From Anas platyrhynchos (Eukaryota; Chordata; Aves; Anseriformes; Anatidae): 64,000 nucleotides of DNA. The stretch is from NCBI RefSeq assembly GCF_047663525.1, contig NC_092588.1, positions 93,555,501 to 93,619,500 on the forward strand, given 5' to 3'. Made by a program: the position numbers and the translations under genes. The notes beneath the pieces were generated by a model. It was not told the origin of the DNA. It ran no database searches and worked only from the letters and a program-made list of their open reading frames with translations. This document shows, piece by piece, positions 48,880 through 64,000 of the stretch (its first letter is position 1; the number at the start of each line of letters is the position of its first letter).

Positions 48880-48975
48880 AAGGTGCTGGTGAAACAACAC
48901 CTGCAATATTGCAATGCAGTTCTTGACATTCAAGCTCAGAAGAAAGGAATTTCAGACTAGGATCAGTCCAAAAAA
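48880..48975 (+). mobile_element. Possible ancient CR1-like fragment
   Basis: CTGGTGAAACAACACCTGCAATATTGCAATGCAGTTCTTG resembles the CR1 ORF2 segment that encodes the [10 protein letters not shown] motif, and AGAAAGGAATTTCAGACTAG could continue it. Only about 100 bp are alignable by eye, so this is a weak call. Confidence 0.3.
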
Positions 48976-51900
48976 TCATCTGTCTTGGTGGTGGTGATTA
49001 AAAGTGACCAATTTGTTTAGCCCAGCAGAATGAAGGTAGAAAGGGGATGTGCTTACTTTTAGCATATACATGAGAGTGACTAATACCGGGATTTTAACTA
49101 GTTCTAATGGTGTTGATTTCCTAAAGAACTTAGACTTCAAATATTTTTCTTTTTTTTCTTCACAGTCTCTGTAATGTCCAATCCCATCTGAAAGCCTTTC
49201 GTCTGAGAATTGAGCTTCTTGGTAAATTAACAGCATTTAGCAAACATTTTTTAAACCCTTTGGTACCTAATTAATAATATCTGTTATGAAAGCCATGGAT
49301 TGTATTGGAGTAAAATTGGGTAAAAACAACTTTCTAGTGATACTTGCTATGTCTTTGAGCACCCTGCTAAATAGTCCAGGACAGGAGGCCATCTGAATCT
49401 CCTCTACCTACACTAAGAATGCTCAAATTATATGTACATAGTGATATTATAGTAAAATGGCTATATAAAATCATTCATACTAAGCTACAGTGTGAAAAAT
49501 CTGCATGAATGGGCCATATTTATTTAATGAACAGAGGCCTTACTATTTTGGTAGTCATATGTACAATTTTAAGCACAAAAGACAGCATTTTGGTATATAT
49601 TTTTAAGAATCTGAAGGATATTGGTTTTGCCTCAGTAAGACCTCCTTTTGACATTTCCAGTGGCAGTATTGCTGTTGGAATGTCTTCATGTCACACTTAG
49701 GAGCTGCTTTCTTTGGGTCCCATCCAGCCAAAATTAGCCTCTGTAGTTCCCAGGCAATAGACTTTCCAGAGCCCACACCTGTCGTGACTTTTCAGGGAAA
49801 TTTTCTTTCCTTCAGTAATCATGAACATGTCATTTATATTTTATTTCTCATCAGAGCCAGCTTTATAATTTGCACTTTCCCAAACTTCAGAAAGGAAAGG
49901 CTAAGAATAAAAATCTTGTTTGGCTTCTAGGCTACTAATTTTTTTCTCTTACCTAGTTACTGAAACACAAGTGGTAAAGCTATCCCATGAAAAAAAAAAA
50001 AAAGCACAGGATGTTGAAGATTTATCTTACCAATGAAAGTGATAAAGTTTTAAACTTTCTAATTTGGGGAAGGCTTGTTATAGTTACTCTGTGTTATGAA
50101 CCAGACTTTCTCAGTGCCTCAGCTACCACAACGTTGATGATGACTAGTGAGTTGAATATATTCATATTCAAGCTCACACTTCCGTGAATGAATGTCAAAA
50201 GACCCTTGCAACTCAGTTCAGCTAATTGACAAGACTACTTACAATCAATTGGCAGATAGTGTAGTGACTTCAGAACACCCAAGTCCCATTTACTGTTTTT
50301 TGTGCTGTTGCAATGGATGTCCTATAAACTATGTCCTATAAACTTAGCCTTTAACTCATATAAGATTAAGTGTACTGAAAGTTTTCCAAATATTACAAAA
50401 ATGCTATGTAATGATATTAGAAAGTGGGAGTATCAATGTATACTAGTATAAAGACAGTTTATCATGTATACAAAATATTGTATGTTTATTAGGTATATCT
50501 TTATTATAAATGCATAATATATATTATATATATATTACTGTGGTTTATTTACATCATCACAAGATTCACTTTATAATATATATTAGGTAACAGCATATTC
50601 TATCCTACAGTGGAAAAAATGCTATTCGTGCCAGCCTTTTCTGCTATTTCCTTCCTTGAACAGCAGTATTAGGAGAAATGCAAAGTATACCAATTACTTG
50701 CTGGTTAGCTGATGGATTAGAAAATACTTTAATCAGTGCAAATCGAAGTGGAAGACATCAGGGAAGCCTGGTTCTTACCTAAATGTGATAAATATTAAAT
50801 TTCTTCCTCGTGCACACATACGCTAAATAAAAAAGCTGAATCACGACTCAGCTTGTATCTCTGGCCCTTTTTTCAGGACAGGCACAGAGGAACAGGCACT
50901 GTTGATTATTCTTAGTTGGATGAATTGTCCAGAAGCAACTAAGCTGAGGTTCAAAACAGTGCTGAGTCCCTGGGGTTTCTCTTGCTCTCTCATTTGAAAA
51001 GAAAGAGGCACCATGAAAAAGATTGTCTGTCAAAGCTGGGTAGCAGTGGACTGAAGACATCCTCACTAGTTTTTGGCTTGGCTTGTCAAGAAATCAAAGG
51101 AAACACCATCAGGCACCCCTCTGCTTTCCATCGCAGAGCAGGGGCTCTTGCTGAAGCCACTAAAACGCTCCTTTTCCAATGGTGTTCTTCAGTTAAACTC
51201 TCATTTGATGGACATCACTGAAGCATATGTTCAGTGTCTCCGTGTGAAGCTTGTGATTGCAATTGCCCATAACTGTAAAGCACAGGACTCTCTTACTCTT
51301 CAAAATGGGCCTGATTTTCAGTCCTCATTTAAACTTTTAAGACAAGGTAAAATAAAAGCTTTGAAATTATTTCTCACAAGATTGTTGAATAAAAGAAAAA
51401 CAATTTATTTTGAAATTTTAAAGATTAAGCATTGGAAGCAAGCCAGAAAACTTTATGAGAACACAGCCATGAAGAAATAAGGTGCTAGGACCATGTCTGG
51501 ATTTCTACCTTCCTGATAATGCATGTCACTTACATTGTCTATAGCAATAGTACTTGTGATTGATTTTTATGCTGGGATTGTGAGAGTTTTTCAGAGTTTG
51601 TGGCAGTGTAAGAATAATTTTCAGGGCTGCACGGGTGTTTCAAGCAGATGTGTGTTGAATATAGAGGATTATTATGGATGGACTGCATTCTGAACTCAGT
51701 ATGTTTTTTCCAAGCATATCTAAAATGCTACTTTCATAAGAGATCTCCATAGAACGAAAAATAAAATCACATATATTTGTTGAATATGAGATACAAAATC
51801 ATACATTACACTGCTCTAAGCACCAGATTACAACATATCCTAAAAACGTGAGGATTGAGCATTTCTGTATAAGTTTAAGGTCAATTGTTCCATGAAAGTA

Positions 51901-53299
51901 GCAATAAATAGAATTAAAATTCCCTATATGACAACATTCTTCTAAATGGCTTGGTACATGCATGTCTTTCTACAAAAAATATGAACTTCTTGGCATTCTC
52001 TCAACCACAATGCATGATGCTCCAACACAACAATTCAAAACAATAAAGAAAAAAAAAAGGTTATGCATTTACACAACTCTTACCAGGGTGCTGGAACTGT
52101 GAGAGATGGTTGTAACCAAATAGCAACAATGTATGATTTTTTATTTCTTATTTTAACATGGCAATGCTGCTAGTGAGCAAATCTCAACATACGTTGAATC
52201 CTGAATTGAGAAGGTACTAGCCATTTTTCAGTCATAAGGTTTAAAAAAAAAATACAAAGCATAAAAGCTTACCATTTAGAACAGAAACAAAAGAGTACCT
52301 ACATACTTCAGCTATAATTATAGATGCAAACCTAGCATTTTATAGATTTAGGGAAATACATGTATGCCCTAACTACCCTCAACAACTCTGAGAAAAGAGA
52401 CTATTATTCCATATTTTTAATCATACCGACTGCAAAGAGACTATTTCTGTGCCAAAGGCATTGCAGTTCTAATCACTAGAGCCACTACTGAGAAGAGCTG
52501 AGGACTCATGAAACTCTTTTTGGCAGTGGTAATAATAGCTTATTGAAAATATTCAAAACTTTCAGGATTGAGTTCATCGTAGGAAACTACTGACAGAGAA
52601 GGAGGAATAGAAGACATTAAACATTTTTTTCTTCTATTTTTTCTATGGGTACAAGACATAATTTATTTCATAACAGAATAATTGCATTAGAATGTTTTCA
52701 GTTTTAACCAGATCAATTTTAATATAACAAAATCCAAATTAAAATCCTAAGTAGAGGATTAGCAAAGGCCTGCTTTGTTGCAGTTAAAGAGGTAGGAAGA
52801 ACAATTTTTAAACTTCATGTAATATGCATAGATACACCTTTGTAAGTTTGAGCTCACTGAATAGCTAAGAAATGCTTTAAAGTTAATTTATTGTTCAATA
52901 TATTCAATTTTTATCACCTACAAGCTTGTAATTCATTGTACAAAACCTGGGGAAAAAACAAACAAACAAACAAACAAAAACCTTGGTTTTCTAATAAAGT
53001 CTTACATGTGAGCCAAATATCCAGTTTTTGTAATAATATGAATATACCAAGGATGTGTAACACACAGATAACTTTTTAACCTACTGAAGAAAGGATACAG
53101 AAATTACAGTACTTTGAGATGAAGCAAAATTTAGTGGCTATGAAGTGGAATTCAAAATCAGAAAATTCAAGATAAGATTTTCAAAACTGGTTTGCATGTA
53201 CCAGAAAATGTGTTATTCAGTTGGACATACAAAGAAATGTGCCTGATTTTCAGAGACAAGGTTTACCAGATTTTTATGATGATAAAAATTTTCAAAACT

Positions 53300-53350
53300 T
53301 TATTTATTTATTTATTTATTTGTTTGTTTGTTTATTTATTTATTTATTTT
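53300..53350. repeat. (TTTA)n/(TTTG)n microsatellite
   Basis: Compound tetranucleotide array: TTTA units, three TTTG units, then TTTA units again, about 50 bp in total, in SUSD5 intron 2. Confidence 0.95.
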
Positions 53351-54653
53351 AAGACAGGCTGAAGTCTTAAGTACACAATTACAAGTAAAAGGCTGAGATC
53401 TTTAAAGACATTTCAGGATCTGTCTACTCTGTTGCAAGGCAAAAGCAATGTAGGTACCTAGACAAGTAAATGATTATTAAAAAGATTAAGATTCTGTCAC
53501 TTTTTGAAAGGGGTCATGGGACATAGTTTCATTTACCTAGGTCTTATAAGACCTAGTGGAACAATATGTGAATACACATAAGAATTTGCTAATTGATGGC
53601 CTTATTCTCTCAGTCACCTAAACCCACTTTGATAGACCAGGTCACTTTTGTCTATGTGCCTTATTGTTGATTTAAAGGACTCAAACCTTAAAATATGGCA
53701 TTTAATTCTAAGAAAACTTGATTTAAACTCCTATGGATAATACTGTTCTTCAAGAGATCCCCCAAAAAATAAAGATGTGTTTTCCTTATGAAAGAAATGT
53801 TTGCTTTGCAATTATAAAGCAACTTTTAGTAGGGTATTGCATCATGTCATTTCTCAGAGCAGAAATGGAGTAGGAACCATTCCAGTATGTATGAATGACC
53901 AGCACCACATGTCTTTTTTCATATTGTTTTTGTTTGTTTACATTAAAATCACATTAAAGTTGCTTGTTTAACTGCTCAAGAGCTAACACATGTCAGAATT
54001 AAGATGGTCTGCATAATCGTAATTCAGTCCACTTGTGTAAATCAATTGCTGTAGTATTTAAGTGCATGATCAAATATTTGCTTTCCTCTGGAGTTTTTCC
54101 ACATTCAGTGAATGGGCAGTTAGTCAACATTTAATTAATTCTTCAAATTGAGTGTGGGACTGCTGGCAAAATTAGCTCAACCATTGCACAATACAAAATG
54201 ATAAATTTCCTTCACTGGAAAGATTCCTCTGTGGAAAGCATTTTTGTCTTGCTTCCACTAGAAGAACTAACCATGCAACACTTCTACAGACCTGCAGTCC
54301 ACACAAAATAAAACACACACCATTAATAGCCAGCTGCAAAACTTTGGGCTGAATTCACTTTCCCAGCTTTAATAACCATCACTGAAACAATAAAAGCAGT
54401 GTCTTCTCTAACAAACTGTCTTTTATTAGTTAGTTTCAAGCAGCTAATACAGATGAAAGAAGACATAATTAATAATCTCTTCCCTTATGTTCAGCATCTA
54501 CAGACTTGTGGAACCAAGTTCTTGTAGAACTTTATTACCTTTGTCCAAGCCTGTAGAGGGCAACAGGATGGGTTAGGTATGGCTGCATACCAAACCAATA
54601 AAAATGGAGTTCATGCAAAGGTGTGGAATAACTGTTGAAAAACAAACAAAAAA

Positions 54654-54684
<31 letters not shown>

Positions 54685-55505
54685 GAAACAGCAACAACAA
54701 CAGTTTTTCTTCCAAGAACTCAAGTTGAATTTTTGAGCTTGCATTTTAAGAACAAATTAAGAGGGTTTAAGTTTAACCTGTAACAGGAACATGATTTGAA
54801 AATGGAGAGAGGCTATGAATGCAGCATTTCTGTCTTGCCAGTTCCTTCAAGTTACTTTTTGGAGCTGTGATGTTTTTGGAAGCATTTTGGTGTACAACAC
54901 TGTGTCTTGGCTATACATCTGCACCATCCCTAGTCCATCAAAACTGTGTGCTTTAACCCAGTACAAGAGTAAATACTGCTATTTCTGTTTTCCAAATGGA
55001 GCAACTGAACCAGGTAAAAAATGCTTTCATCCACATTTGTGTAGCAGATTAAAATACCAACTATGATAAAATACCCTGGAACTTATGCAGCAAGCATAAT
55101 TTTATTGCTAGTGATTATAATTTTTCAGACCAAATCTTGAGACTTCTACTCATTTTTTAGCCAGGTATCCTTGGTGGGAGTTTGTATTGCTGGAATATGA
55201 GAGCAGAATTAGTACTTAAACACACTGGGACTTGGTCTGATATTTTAGAAGTTTCACAGAATATAAGATAAACACCCTTTATTGCTTCATATGCCTTGAA
55301 CTGAAGCAAACTTTTTTTAATTACTTCTAATTCTACCTTGGCTTTTTTCGTACATCTTCCCACACTAATGCCTTATGTGCCAACTCTTAAACAGTTAAGC
55401 TGAGGCTACCTGAATACCGTGCTAAAAGATTTCCAAACTTCACCTGCATGTACAACTCCAGAAGATTTCTGATTGTTTTTTTTTTCTTCTTCTTCTTCAT
55501 TTTAG

Positions 55506-55624
55506 GACAATTATATGCAGAAAGACGGGCAGCAAACAGCAGAGCGTGAAAGCCATTGATGTTAAAATTGAAACCGATCCCTTTGTGAATGACCAATATG
55601 ATGCTTTTTGTGTAAAGGATGAAG
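55506..55624 (+). CDS. SUSD5: SUSD5 exon 3: second part of the Link module
   Basis: Acceptor TTTTAG/GACAAT after a long CTT-rich pyrimidine tract; enters in phase 2 and leaves in phase 1. The split glycine codon (GG/G) is followed by TIICRKTGSKQQSVKAIDV, then KIETDPFVNDQYDAFCVKDE. It supplies the remaining Link strands and two conserved cysteines (IIC and AFC). The donor is GAAG/GTCAGC: GT is present but +3 is C and +4 is A, weaker than the other SUSD5 donors. Joining to exon 4 gives [11 protein letters not shown], matching vertebrate SUSD5, which supports this donor. Confidence 0.9.

Positions 55625-64000
<8,376 letters not shown>

Larger units (their letters stand above)
46491..55505 (+). 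other. SUSD5 intron 2, remainder
   Basis: Long AT-rich intron. A possible ancient CR1 piece is at 48880-48975. Simple repeats: TA-rich sequence at about 50500-50585, (CAAA)n at 52961-52979, (TTTA)n/(TTTG)n at 53300-53350 and an A run near 54648-54670. No alternative exon is recognised. The end has a strong pyrimidine tract (TTTTTTTTTTTCTTCTTCTT) before the exon 3 AG. Confidence 0.5.

Overview
The window is nuclear DNA from a bird. CR1 LINEs dominate the repeats, several with the diagnostic avian (ATTCTATG)-type 3' ends, and there are degraded avian endogenous retroviruses (ERVs) and no SINE families. Coding density is very low and exons are short, separated by multi-kilobase AT-rich introns. 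I see no bacterial or organellar features, no rRNA or tRNA genes and no CRISPR array.

Layout. 1-4640 is probably intron 1 of a minus-strand gene whose first exon lies in the CpG island at about 4480-4990. That exon ends in GCC repeats, an ATG and then a splice donor. By gene order and structure it is best explained as FBXL2, the known divergent neighbour of SUSD5. 5-7.5 kb is intergenic. 7.5-13.9 kb holds a minus-strand class I (gamma-like) provirus abutting a CR1 fragment. It has a tRNA-Pro primer binding site, two LTRs, a polypurine tract and decayed gag, protease, RT/integrase and env. Inside it are a third LTR of the same family in inverted orientation and a piece of an unrelated LTR. 14-32 kb is intergenic, with a 5'-truncated CR1 whose reverse transcriptase frame is still open for 481 codons, several CR1 3' fragments and a (TCCTA)24 array.

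32.5-64 kb is the 5' part of SUSD5 on the plus strand: exon 1 (signal peptide, 32527-32689), exons 2 and 3 (together a Link/hyaluronan-binding module, 42205-42382 and 55506-55624) and exon 4 (sushi/CCP domain, 63659-63847). All splice phases agree (1, 2, 1, 1). The remaining exon(s), for the juxtamembrane stalk, transmembrane segment and tail, lie beyond the right edge. Intron 1 contains a partial class II (beta-like) ERV with an open matrix-like gag fragment, an old CR1 and an ERV LTR. Intron 2 begins with a second LTR of that family, only 38 bp after the exon 2 donor.

The only cellular protein-coding content I can support is SUSD5 exons 1-4 and the initiator exon of a divergent gene. The rest is intron, intergenic DNA and transposon or retroviral remnants. 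I found no previously undescribed molecular system. The most notable points are the LTR pair bracketing SUSD5 exon 2, the self-nested inverted-LTR provirus and microsatellite growth inside functional retroviral motifs.
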